Origin: an uncultured Eubacteriales bacterium
GTDB lineage: Bacteria > Bacillota > Clostridia > Oscillospirales > CAG-272
Reading direction: 5' to 3'
NCBI GenBank assembly: GCA_934447715.1
Contig: CAKSER010000036.1
Location: 1 to 16,399, forward strand
Length of the DNA stretch: 16,399 bases
A program made the position numbers and the translations under genes. The notes under the pieces were generated by a model, which was not told the DNA's origin, made no database searches, and worked only from the letters and a program-made list of their open reading frames with translations. Shown here piece after piece: positions 6,755 through 14,488 of the stretch; position 1 is the stretch's first letter; the number at the start of each line of letters is the position of its first letter.

Positions 6755-7918
6755 ATGAAAAGAATTTATCTTGACAACAGCGCCACCACGCCTATCTGCG
6801 GTGCGGCGGCTGCTAAAATGACAGAAGTAATAAACGAAATCAGCGGCAACCCCTCGTCGGTACACGGCATGGGGGTTGCCGCAGACCGCGTTTTGGAAGC
6901 TTCAAGAGCTAAGGTGATTTCGAGCCTCGGGATAAAGGACAAAAGCAGCGGAAGCCTGATTTTTACAGGCAGCGGAACAGAGGCGGACAACCTTGCAATA
7001 AGAGGAGTGGCAAGTGCCAAGAGCTATCGGTTTATCCCGAAGATTATAACAACCGACAGCGAGCATCCTGCGGTACTTAACACTGTTTTTGAGCTTAGCC
7101 AAAACGGCTTTGAGGTTGTTTATCTTTCGACAAAATCGGGAGAGATAGATTTTGATCAGCTCGAAGCGGCTCTTGACGATAGAGTGATTCTTGTAAGCAT
7201 TATGAGAGTCAACAACGAGACCGGCGCTGTATATGATATAAAGAAAATATTTGATCTTGTAAAGAGAAAATGCCCGGATGCCGTCACCCACACCGATGCG
7301 GTTCAGGGATATATGAAAATAAGCTGTGACCCGAGGAGGCTTTCCTCTGACCTTGTTTCTGTCAGCGCGCATAAGATCGGCGGACCGAAGGGAGTCGGTG
7401 CGCTCTGGATATCCGCTCCGCTGATCAAGGCAAAGAAGATCAAGCCGATTATTTTCGGCGGCGGTCAGGAAAACGGTTTCAGATCCGGAACCGAGAACAC
7501 TGTCGGAATTGCCGGGTTTGCCGCTGCCGCATCCGAGAAGACAGGAAGGATGTCGGAGGCGGAAAACAGGGTCGCTAAGCTAAGAGAACGGCTTATTTCG
7601 GCACTTCCGGACGGAGTGAGGGTAAATGTGCCGAGCGGTAACTACCTCCCCTACATAATCAGTCTGACCGTAGAAAAGGTAAAAAGCGAGGTTCTTGTAA
7701 GATTTCTCTCGGAAAAGGGAATCTATATTTCAGCCGGCTCTGCCTGCTCCGCAAAAAAGAGAAAGGTGGATAAAACTCTTCTTGCTTTCGGTCTTTCGGA
7801 GGAGGATGCAGATTCTACCGTCAGAGTGAGCCTTTCCGAAAACAACACGGAAGAGGATATCGACGGCTTTATCGATGCACTTTGCGCCGGCATTTCCGCT
7901 TTACAGAAGATCCGCTGA
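6755..7918 (+). CDS. Cysteine desulfurase, NifS/IscS family
   Basis: A 387-residue PLP enzyme that removes sulfur from L-cysteine and passes it as persulfide to Fe-S cluster or tRNA thiolation systems. Visible features: YLDNSATTP at 5-13, GNPSSVH at 31-37, His104 in DSEHPAV, Asp181/Gln184 in HTDAVQ, the PLP lysine Lys207 in SAHKIGGPKG, and the persulfide cysteine Cys331 in SAGSACSAKKRK. Length is normal for the family. It follows the lipoprotein by 36 bases with only a weak ribosome site, and murD follows 28 bases later. The common clostridial partner thiI and the scaffold iscU are not here, so which acceptor it serves cannot be read from context. I therefore give no symbol. Confidence 0.95.
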   Translation: MKRIYLDNSATTPICGAAAAKMTEVINEISGNPSSVHGMGVAADRVLEASRAKVISSLGIKDKSSGSLIFTGSGTEADNLAIRGVASAKSYRFIPKIITTDSEHPAVLNTVFELSQNGFEVVYLSTKSGEIDFDQLEAALDDRVILVSIMRVNNETGAVYDIKKIFDLVKRKCPDAVTHTDAVQGYMKISCDPRRLSSDLVSVSAHKIGGPKGVGALWISAPLIKAKKIKPIIFGGGQENGFRSGTENTVGIAGFAAAASEKTGRMSEAENRVAKLRERLISALPDGVRVNVPSGNYLPYIISLTVEKVKSEVLVRFLSEKGIYISAGSACSAKKRKVDKTLLAFGLSEEDADSTVRVSLSENNTEEDIDGFIDALCAGISALQKIR

Positions 7919-7946
7919 TTTTAATTTTAAGTTATGGAGTGATATT

Positions 7947-9305
7947 TTGTTGTCCGATTTTATGAATTTCAAAAACGTCAGGGTAGCCGTTATCGGTCTT
8001 GGAATTTCAAATACGCCTCTTATAGAATGGCTTCTTGAAAGAGGAGCAGAGGTCATTGCAAGAGACAAAAAGCAGTTTGATTACCTGAACGACAGGGTAA
8101 AAGCCTACAAGAACAGAGGAGTAAAATTCGTCTGCGGAGAGGATTATCTTGAAAACATCGATGAGCAGGTGATCTTTAAGGCACCGGGGTTAAGATACGA
8201 TCTGCCGCAGCTTCAGAGGGCGGTTTCAAATGGGTCGGTTCTCACCTCGGAAATGGAGCTGTTTTTTGAGCTTTGCCCCTGCAAAATAATCGGCGTGACA
8301 GGAAGCGACGGAAAAACGACCACGACAACGCTTATTTATAAGGCGCTTGCGATGACATACGGCGAAGACAAGGTGTTTGTCGGCGGAAATATCGGAAAGC
8401 CGCTTTTGCCGGAGCTTGATAAAATGACCGAGGACTGCTTTGCGGTAATCGAGCTTTCAAGCTTTCAGCTTCATACAATGAAGCGCTCGCCTGACATTTC
8501 GGTAATAACAAACATATCGCCGAACCACCTTGATTATCACAAGGGAATGGACGAATATATCGAGGCAAAAAAGAACATAATGCGCCATCAGAAGCCCGGA
8601 AGCAGGCTTGTGATAAATGGCAAAAACGAGATAACCGCTTCCTTTGCAAAGGACGCATGTGACGGCGTTGAGGTCATCAGCTTTGTAAAGGGAGACGTCG
8701 AGGTAAAGGACGGATATATCTGTTTTAAGGACGAGAGGGTCATTAAAACCGATGAAATTCTCATTCCCGGTCAGCACAATGTTGAAAATTATTCGGGAGT
8801 TACAGCGGCGCTTCACGGTCTTGTAAAAAACGAGACATTAAGAGAGCTTGCAAGAACCTTTAAAGGAGTAGAGCACAGAATCGAGCTTGTAAGAGAGCTT
8901 GACAAGGTTAAATATTATAACAGCTCGATCGATTCCAGCCCTACAAGAACAAAGGCGGCGCTTAGTTCCTTTAATCAGAAGCTGATTGTTATCTGCGGAG
9001 GCTATGACAAGCATATTCCGTTCGAGCCGCTTGCAGAGCCGCTTTGCGAAAAGGCAAAGACGGTTGTCCTTACCGGGGCGACGGCAACTAAGATAAAAAA
9101 TGCAATTACAGGCTCGGAGTTTTATAAAGAGGGAATGCCGAAAATAATCGAGGAGCCGGATTTTGACAAGGCGGTTTTGGCTGCAAAGAATGCGGCAGAG
9201 CCGGGCGATATTGTTATCCTATCGCCTGCGTGTGCGTCCTTTGATGCCTTCCCGAACTTCGAGGTCAGAGGCAGACATTTCAAGGATATAGTAAACGGCT
9301 TTTGA
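7947..9305 (+). CDS. murD: UDP-N-acetylmuramoyl-L-alanine--D-glutamate ligase
   Basis: Adds D-glutamate to UDP-MurNAc-L-alanine with ATP in the cytoplasmic stage of peptidoglycan synthesis (EC 6.3.2.9). About 452 residues, normal for MurD. It shows the N-terminal nucleotide-fold segment VAVIGLGISNTPLIEWL, the ATP loop GVTGSDGKTTTT (about 116-127), GGNIGKPLLPEL, ELSSFQL, NISPNHLDYH, and the C-terminal domain start KGVEHRIELV with YYNSSIDSSPTRTKAAL, a form of the MurD asparagine/serine loop seen in Firmicutes. GGAG at 7936-7939 supports the TTG at 7947 (7-base spacer) or the adjacent TTG at 7950; ATG at 7962 is a further option. An in-frame extension back to 7875 overlaps the previous gene and is rejected. 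Other mur genes are absent, so it sits outside a dcw cluster here. Confidence 0.95.
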   Translation: MLSDFMNFKNVRVAVIGLGISNTPLIEWLLERGAEVIARDKKQFDYLNDRVKAYKNRGVKFVCGEDYLENIDEQVIFKAPGLRYDLPQLQRAVSNGSVLTSEMELFFELCPCKIIGVTGSDGKTTTTTLIYKALAMTYGEDKVFVGGNIGKPLLPELDKMTEDCFAVIELSSFQLHTMKRSPDISVITNISPNHLDYHKGMDEYIEAKKNIMRHQKPGSRLVINGKNEITASFAKDACDGVEVISFVKGDVEVKDGYICFKDERVIKTDEILIPGQHNVENYSGVTAALHGLVKNETLRELARTFKGVEHRIELVRELDKVKYYNSSIDSSPTRTKAALSSFNQKLIVICGGYDKHIPFEPLAEPLCEKAKTVVLTGATATKIKNAITGSEFYKEGMPKIIEEPDFDKAVLAAKNAAEPGDIVILSPACASFDAFPNFEVRGRHFKDIVNGF

Positions 9306-9350
9306 ATATCGGATAAAAGCATAAAAGCAAAAAGGAAAGGCTGAAAACAG

Positions 9351-10571
9351 ATGGATTTTTCAAAAAGACTGATCGAGCTTTCATGCGAGGCTGAAAAGGC
9401 GCTTGAGGGCAGATTCAAGGAAATAGACAGAATTTCGTTCAACAATACAAACAGAATTATGGATGCATTTATTTCCAACCACGTTTCTGTGTCGCATTTT
9501 GACGAAACAACCGGATACGGATACGACGACAAGGGCAGGGATACTCTTGACAAAATATATGCAGAGGTGTTCGGAGCCGAGGCAGCGTTTGCACGCCACA
9601 ATATCTTAAGCGGAACACATGCACTGACAATCGGACTTTTCGGACTGCTTCGACCCGGGGATGTCATGCTGTCGATTACCGGAAAGCCGTACGACACTCT
9701 TGACGAGGTTATCGGTCTTTCCGGAACGGAAGGCGACGGCTCGTTCCGCGATTTCGGGGTTGAATACAGAGAATGTGCGCTTGGAGAGGACTTCGTTCCC
9801 ATGCTTTCGGATCCTAAGATCAAGGTGGTTTATATTCAGCGGTCAAAGGGGTATATGAACAGAAAAACCCTTTCTACAAGCGAGATCGACGCGATGATCC
9901 GTGAGGTTAGAAAGCACACCGATGCCTTTGTGGTTGTCGACAACTGCTACGGAGAGTTTGTCTGCGAATCCGAGCCTAAGGCGGATCTTGTTATCGGATC
10001 GCTTATCAAGAATCCCGGCGGCGGAATTGCCGAGTGCGGAGGATATCTTGCAGGAAGCAAAAGGGCAATCGAGCTTGCATCATACAGATATTCTGTCGTC
10101 GGCGCAGGGCTTGAGGTCGGTGCATCGCTCGGAAATACAAAGAAGATGTACAAGGGCCTTTTCATGGCGCCGCATGTTGTCGCCCAAGCGGAAAAAACCG
10201 CAGTTTTTGCCGCATACATATTCGAAAAGCTCGGTTACGATGTCGAGCCTAAGGCATTTGATGAAAGATATGACATAATTCAGACAGTGAAGCTGTATGC
10301 GCCTGAAAAGCTCTGTGCGTTCTGCAGAGGAATACAGTATGCATCTCCTGTCGATTCATATGTAACCCCCGAGCCGTGGGACATGCCCGGATACAGTGAT
10401 CAGGTTATTATGGCTGCCGGAGCATTTACACAGGGCTCGTCTATCGAGCTTTCCGCCGACGGTCCGATGAGAGCGCCTTATACGGCATTTTTCCAGGGCG
10501 GCCTTACCTTTGAGGCAGGCAAGCTCGGAATTTTAAAGGCGGCAGAGGAAGTTTTAAAGACAGAAAACTGA
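9351..10571 (+). CDS. PLP-dependent 'methionine gamma-lyase family' / aluminum-resistance-family protein
   Basis: 406 residues of the fold-type I PLP family PF06838, widespread in Firmicutes and often named methionine gamma-lyase family or aluminum resistance protein; true activity is mostly untested. Evidence: ARHNILSGTHALT at 81-93, which places the cofactor phosphate loop, VVVDNCYGEF at 194-203 with Asp197 as the likely pyridine-nitrogen partner, and GSLIKNPGGG with Lys220 as the PLP lysine, followed by the conserved CGGYLAGS. The C-terminal part has the typical YVTPEPWDMPGYSDQVIMAAG run. GGAAAGG at 9334-9340 precedes the ATG. It is the last gene of the co-directional run and is followed by a possible terminator. 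Together with the cysteine desulfurase it hints at sulfur amino acid use, but murD between them argues against one pathway. Confidence 0.92.
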   Translation: MDFSKRLIELSCEAEKALEGRFKEIDRISFNNTNRIMDAFISNHVSVSHFDETTGYGYDDKGRDTLDKIYAEVFGAEAAFARHNILSGTHALTIGLFGLLRPGDVMLSITGKPYDTLDEVIGLSGTEGDGSFRDFGVEYRECALGEDFVPMLSDPKIKVVYIQRSKGYMNRKTLSTSEIDAMIREVRKHTDAFVVVDNCYGEFVCESEPKADLVIGSLIKNPGGGIAECGGYLAGSKRAIELASYRYSVVGAGLEVGASLGNTKKMYKGLFMAPHVVAQAEKTAVFAAYIFEKLGYDVEPKAFDERYDIIQTVKLYAPEKLCAFCRGIQYASPVDSYVTPEPWDMPGYSDQVIMAAGAFTQGSSIELSADGPMRAPYTAFFQGGLTFEAGKLGILKAAEEVLKTEN

Positions 10572-10587
10572 AAAGACCGGCTCGGTA

Positions 10588-10617
10588 CTGCCGAATTGCC
10601 GTTGCGGCAGGCATTTT
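10588..10617 (+). terminator. Possible terminator after the PLP gene
   Basis: Two competing stems share the right arm: CTGCCG (10588-10593) or TGCCG (10597-10601) with CGGCA(G) (10605-10610), followed by GCATTTTT. The T-run is short and begins three bases after the stem, so termination may be partial. Confidence 0.45.
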
Positions 10618-10671
10618 TGAGCTTTATTAATGCTCTCAGGCTCTCCCGGATGATAAGGGAGCAAAAAAGAG

Positions 10672-10700
10672 TTGAAAAAGTTCTTTAAATGTGATATTAT
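10672..10700 (+). promoter_or_regulatory. Promoter of the glycosyltransferase-PAP2 operon
   Basis: TTGAAA (10672-10677), a 17-base spacer and TATTAT (10695-10700) with an upstream TG pair (extended -10). Predicted start is near 10707, giving a leader of about 150 bases before the ATG at 10859. The leader holds one small hairpin (GCCG/CGGC near 10733) and nothing I recognise. Confidence 0.7.
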
Positions 10701-10858
10701 ATATAAAATGTCGGAAAACGCTTTCATTCTGCCGTTTTGCGGCGGATTGATAAGGCTTCGGTAATTTAAAAGAGGCTTAAAGCGGCGAGACTGATGTTTT
10801 CTTTTGCTTTGGCTGAGACGTTGATTATTATTTTAAATTTTTACATGGAGATTGACAG

Positions 10859-11992
10859 ATGAGTATAGGTAATAAGGTGGCGGTAATTATTCCGTCGCTT
10901 AATCCCGATGACAAGCTGGTTGAGGTCGTAAAAGGAGTCGCAGAAAGCGGCTTTACCGATATAATTCTTGTAAATGACGGAAGCACGGCAGAGGCGGTTC
11001 CTTTCTTTGAAAAGGCTGCGTCGATGGCACCCGGCTGCTGCACGATTCTTACGCATGAGGTAAACCTCGGAAAGGGACGCGGGCTTAAGACGGCATATGA
11101 ATACATACTTAAAAACCGTCCGGATGCGCTCGGAGTAGTTGCCGTTGACGGCGACAATCAGCACCGTCCGAAAGATATTCTTGCCTGCTCCGAAAAAATG
11201 CTCGAGACCGGCAAGGTAGTTTTCGGCGTCAGAGATTTTTCGCTGCCGAACATTCCGAAGAGAAGCAGATTCGGAAACAAAATGACATCCTTCATTTTCA
11301 GAACCGGCTGCGGAATGAATGTAAGCGATACCCAGACCGGACTTCGCGCGGTGCCGAGAAAGTATATGGAATATTTCCTTACGACCAAGGGTGACAGATA
11401 CGAGTATGAAACGAATATGATTCTTGATATGGGCAAATATGACATTCCTCTTGAGGAGGTCAAGATTGAAACCGTATATATTGAGGATAACAAATCGTCT
11501 CACTTCCGCCCGGTAAGGGACTCGATAAGAATCTATAAGCAGATTCTTTCATACATGTGCGGCTCATTTCTTTCGTTTATTATCGATATCGTTCTTTTCT
11601 ATATTTTAAAGAAAATATTCGAATTCAGCGGATTTACCTTAAATGTCGGACATGTTATCTCAACAGGAGTTGCAACCGTCGGAGCAAGAGCAGTATCCTC
11701 TGTCTTTAACTTCACCTTTAACAAGAAGATGGTTTTCTCCTGCAAGAACGATTTGCTTAAAACATTTTTGAAGTATTATGCGCTCTGCATTCCGCAGATG
11801 CTTGTGTCGTGGGGACTTGTCTCTTTAATCGAGAAGTTTGTCGCCCCGAACGCAGGTGCATTCCTTGTAACAGTAATCAAGCTTGTTGTTGACACGGTTC
11901 TGTTTGTTGTCAGCTACCAGATTCAGAAGCACTGGGTTTTCAAAAAGGAGCAGAAGGACAAAAACGAAAAAAATGACAAGAGCAGCAAATAA
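10859..11992 (+). CDS. Bifunctional glycosyltransferase family 2 / GtrA-like membrane protein
   Basis: 377 residues in two parts. Residues 6-225 are a GT-A fold family 2 transferase of the dolichyl-phosphate-mannose-synthase type: VAVIIPSLNP, LVNDGS with Asp40, GKGRGLKTAY, the DGD metal site at 97-99, and DTQTGLRAVP at 157-166. Residues about 230-372 are a GtrA-like domain with four hydrophobic spans and the family's NFTFNKKMVF and SYQIQKHWVF segments. By family, the enzyme would load a sugar onto undecaprenyl phosphate and the GtrA part would help flip it outward. GGAG at 10847-10850 supports the ATG. The PAP2 gene follows after 34 bases, likely in the same transcript. The sugar and acceptor cannot be read from the sequence. 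Confidence 0.93.
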   Translation: MSIGNKVAVIIPSLNPDDKLVEVVKGVAESGFTDIILVNDGSTAEAVPFFEKAASMAPGCCTILTHEVNLGKGRGLKTAYEYILKNRPDALGVVAVDGDNQHRPKDILACSEKMLETGKVVFGVRDFSLPNIPKRSRFGNKMTSFIFRTGCGMNVSDTQTGLRAVPRKYMEYFLTTKGDRYEYETNMILDMGKYDIPLEEVKIETVYIEDNKSSHFRPVRDSIRIYKQILSYMCGSFLSFIIDIVLFYILKKIFEFSGFTLNVGHVISTGVATVGARAVSSVFNFTFNKKMVFSCKNDLLKTFLKYYALCIPQMLVSWGLVSLIEKFVAPNAGAFLVTVIKLVVDTVLFVVSYQIQKHWVFKKEQKDKNEKNDKSSK

Positions 11993-12026
11993 CAGCTGAA
12001 CCTTAATCTTAAATCGGGGGATAAAA

Positions 12027-12893
12027 ATGAGTAAAGCTTCAAAAAGAGTCATTTTCGGAGTAATTGCAGTGTTGTTTGTTGCAGCTGTTGCTTTTGCATC
12101 CGTTTACGATTATGATATATCAAAAAACATTGCTGCCGTAAGCGAGCTTGACGAGCCGCTTTGGACGCTGATCTTGGATGTAATGGGCGAAATGCCTGCA
12201 CTTCTGTTCAGCGGCTTTAACATGGTTGTAATTGTTGAATATTACAAAAGAAAAAAAGAACATAAAAACAGGGGCGTAATCCTTGCGATATCCTACATAC
12301 TGCTTGTTGTATGCGGATTTTATCCGATGTTCAAGCTTATGAAAACGCTTGCGCTTCATGAGGTTATCACCTTTGGCTCCTCGCTTATGAAATATGCGGT
12401 ATATGCCGCATCCGGAATCATCGTCGGTCTGATTGTCGGCTTTATTTTCCTTAAAATCACATCGAAATATTCCGACGAAAAGGTTTCAAACTACAAAAAC
12501 GCGGCGCTTACCTGTATCGGGATTGCCGTCAGCGTGCTTGTGATTATCAATATGCTTAAGATGGGCTTCGGCAGACCGCGTCCGTGGGCGGTTTTCGGAG
12601 AGAATGTTGCTTTTTCAAGCTGGTATCAGCCGCATTTCTTCTCCGGATACAGATCCTTCCCGTCCGGTCATACTGCAAATGCCACAATGATAATTATGCT
12701 TGCGGTCTACTTCCCGAAGAAGAGAAAATGGCTTGTTCCGCTTCTTTCGCTTTGGATTATAGCGGTGGCTGTCAGCCGTCTGTTCGCCGGCGCACATTTC
12801 CTTTCGGACGTGCTTTTCGGATGCTTCTTTACGCTTCTGATCTGCTACATCTGGTGCAGGAAGACCGGAGCGTGGCACAGCGTAAAGGACTGA
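12027..12893 (+). CDS. PAP2-family membrane phosphatase
   Basis: 288 residues with about six membrane spans. It has all three phosphatidic acid phosphatase type 2 signature blocks: KMGFGRPRP (178-186), PSGH at 212-215 and SRLFAGAHFLSD (250-261), giving His215 as the acid/base residue and His257 as the nucleophile. Members hydrolyse phosphate or pyrophosphate from lipids such as undecaprenyl diphosphate or phosphatidate at the membrane. The N-terminal hundred residues are longer than in the shortest BcrC-type enzymes and hold two or three extra spans. GGGGG at 12016-12020 precedes the ATG. Coupling to a GT2-GtrA protein suggests recycling of the polyprenyl carrier, but this is inference and the lipid substrate is open. 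Confidence 0.92.
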   Translation: MSKASKRVIFGVIAVLFVAAVAFASVYDYDISKNIAAVSELDEPLWTLILDVMGEMPALLFSGFNMVVIVEYYKRKKEHKNRGVILAISYILLVVCGFYPMFKLMKTLALHEVITFGSSLMKYAVYAASGIIVGLIVGFIFLKITSKYSDEKVSNYKNAALTCIGIAVSVLVIINMLKMGFGRPRPWAVFGENVAFSSWYQPHFFSGYRSFPSGHTANATMIIMLAVYFPKKRKWLVPLLSLWIIAVAVSRLFAGAHFLSDVLFGCFFTLLICYIWCRKTGAWHSVKD

Positions 12894-12916
12894 GCGCTTA
12901 ACGGTTTTCGACAAAG

Positions 12917-12985
12917 CAAGCTTCCGGGCGAGCGAGCCGCGAGATGCGGCAGCTAAATGCGGCAAGCAGGATGCTCCGGACAAAA
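12917..12985. repeat. GC-rich fold-back patch downstream of the PAP2 gene
   Basis: TCCGG (12923-12927) pairs with CCGGA (12976-12980), with AGC/GCT just inside. Between them are GCCGC/GCGGC (12936-12950) and two copies of ATGCGGCA. The patch is clearly richer in G and C than its surroundings and encodes nothing recognisable. It lacks a T-run, so it is not a standard terminator. Confidence 0.4.
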
Positions 12986-13017
12986 TCGGGCGTGTCTAGC
13001 TAAGAATAAAATGAGAT

Positions 13018-13049
13018 ATAAAGGTGCAGATTCGTTTTGCACCTTTATT
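13018..13049 (+). terminator. Terminator after the glycosyltransferase-PAP2 operon
   Basis: A perfect 11-bp stem ATAAAGGTGCA (13018-13028) / TGCACCTTTAT (13038-13048) with a 9-base loop. The U-tract is weak, since the TTTATT lies mostly inside the stem, but the site lies between two co-directional units. Confidence 0.6.
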
Positions 13050-13141
13050 GCTGAAATACAGACGGATTTTTTAATACAAAGAGAATCGGAACAAACAGAA
13101 TCGGTATCTTAAAAAAGACAAGGGAAAGTGAGGGTTGCGGC

Positions 13142-14488
13142 ATGGAAATAGTTCTTCCGGCATATGTAAGAACCGTTATCGGAACACTTGAAAAAAACGG
13201 ATATGAAGCCTATGCGGTCGGCGGATGCGTCAGGGATCATCTGATGGGAAAAGCTCCGCATGACTATGATGTTACAACCTCCGCCATGCCGAATGAGGTC
13301 GAGACATGCTTTGAGGGCTTCAGGATAATCGAAACAGGGCTGAAGCACGGAACCGTTACGGTGCTGTCTGACGGGGAGCCGGTAGAAATTACAACCTACC
13401 GTACCGACGGAAGGTACGAGGACAACCGGCATCCGACCTCGGTTTCATTTACAAAAAGTCTTAGCGACGACCTTTCAAGAAGGGATTTTACCGTTAATGC
13501 AATGGCATACAGCGAAAAGGACGGGCTTGTTGACCTGTTCGGGGGAAGAGAGGATCTTGAAAACAAGCTGATCAGATGTGTCGGAGATGCTGATGTCCGC
13601 TTTAACGAGGACGGGCTTCGGATTATCAGAGCGCTTCGGTTTGCTTCGACACTCGGCTTTTCGCTTGAAGAAGAAACAAAAAAGAGCGTTCTTAAAAACA
13701 AGGAGCTCTTGGTCAATATTTCAAAGGAAAGAATCTATTCCGAGCTTACGAAGCTCCTTTGCGGAAAAAACGCAGCAGATGTTTTAAAGGAATATCCGGA
13801 GGTTATTGCGGTTATAATTCCGGAAATTATCCCGATGATCGGGCATCCGCAGGTAACAAAATACCATTGCTACGATGTTTACGAGCATACAGTTGAGGCA
13901 ATAAGAAATTCGGTGCCGGACAAGGATGTAAGATATGCGCTGTTTTTCCACGATATCGGCAAGCCGCATGCATTAACGACTGATCCGGATGGCACGATGC
14001 ATTTTCACGGGCACGGAGATATAAGTGCTGAAATTTCCGAAAAGGTGATGAGAAATCTCAAAACCGACAGGGAAACGCAGGTTAGGGTAAAGAAGCTTGT
14101 AAAATATCATTCTCTGGTTCTTACCGAGAACGAAAAGCAGATAAGAAGGCTTTTGCGCGACCTGACCTATGACGAGGCAAGAAAGCTTGTTGAGGTGATG
14201 ATCGGCGATGCGCTTGCCCACGCTCCGGAATACAGGGGCAGGGCTGCCGAGCTTGAAAGAATAAAGGCGCTGATTGACAAAATTGAAAGCGACAACAAAT
14301 GCGTAAAGGTCACCGATCTTGCAGTGAACGGAAATGACATGCTTGCGCTCGGAATAAGCGGAAAGCAGATCGGTCAGGTGCTGTCGCTTCTCCTTGACAG
14401 GGTTGTGGAGGACGGAGTAACAAACGAAAAAGACACCCTCCTTGAGCTTTCGAAAAAAATAATCACCGATATGGGATATGCCGAATGA
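13142..14488 (+). CDS. cca: CCA tRNA nucleotidyltransferase (CCA-adding enzyme) with HD domain
   Basis: A 448-residue class II nucleotidyltransferase that builds or repairs the 3' CCA of tRNAs. Seen: the GG motif AVGGCVRD (25-32), catalytic Asp41 and Asp43 in HDYDVTT, RRDFTVNAM at 113-121, the nucleobase-reading motif EDGLR with Glu156, Asp157 and Arg160, and RALRFA. The C-terminal half has an HD domain (YEHTVEAI and FFHDIGKPH with His270-Asp271), which in some bacterial homologues gives phosphohydrolase activity at the 2',3'-cyclic phosphate end. A second specificity (CC-only or A-only) cannot be excluded by eye. GAGGG lies 7 bases before the ATG. Its stop overlaps the start of the next gene in ATGA, so the two are translationally coupled. 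No clear promoter is seen in 13050-13141. Confidence 0.95.
   Translation: MEIVLPAYVRTVIGTLEKNGYEAYAVGGCVRDHLMGKAPHDYDVTTSAMPNEVETCFEGFRIIETGLKHGTVTVLSDGEPVEITTYRTDGRYEDNRHPTSVSFTKSLSDDLSRRDFTVNAMAYSEKDGLVDLFGGREDLENKLIRCVGDADVRFNEDGLRIIRALRFASTLGFSLEEETKKSVLKNKELLVNISKERIYSELTKLLCGKNAADVLKEYPEVIAVIIPEIIPMIGHPQVTKYHCYDVYEHTVEAIRNSVPDKDVRYALFFHDIGKPHALTTDPDGTMHFHGHGDISAEISEKVMRNLKTDRETQVRVKKLVKYHSLVLTENEKQIRRLLRDLTYDEARKLVEVMIGDALAHAPEYRGRAAELERIKALIDKIESDNKCVKVTDLAVNGNDMLALGISGKQIGQVLSLLLDRVVEDGVTNEKDTLLELSKKIITDMGYAE

Noticed and set aside
7875..7946. N-terminal extension of murD
   Set aside because: It overlaps the cysteine desulfurase gene; GGAG at 7936-7939 and the normal MurD N-terminus point to a start at 7947 or 7950.
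9122..9823. A 233-codon open frame on the - strand
   Set aside because: It spans the end of murD and the start of the PLP gene in antisense, is Ser/Pro-rich and has no recognisable domain or start signal.
10650..10672. CTCCC/GGGAG hairpin as a terminator
   Set aside because: It is followed by an A-run, not a T-run, on the + strand, and there is no minus-strand gene for it to serve.
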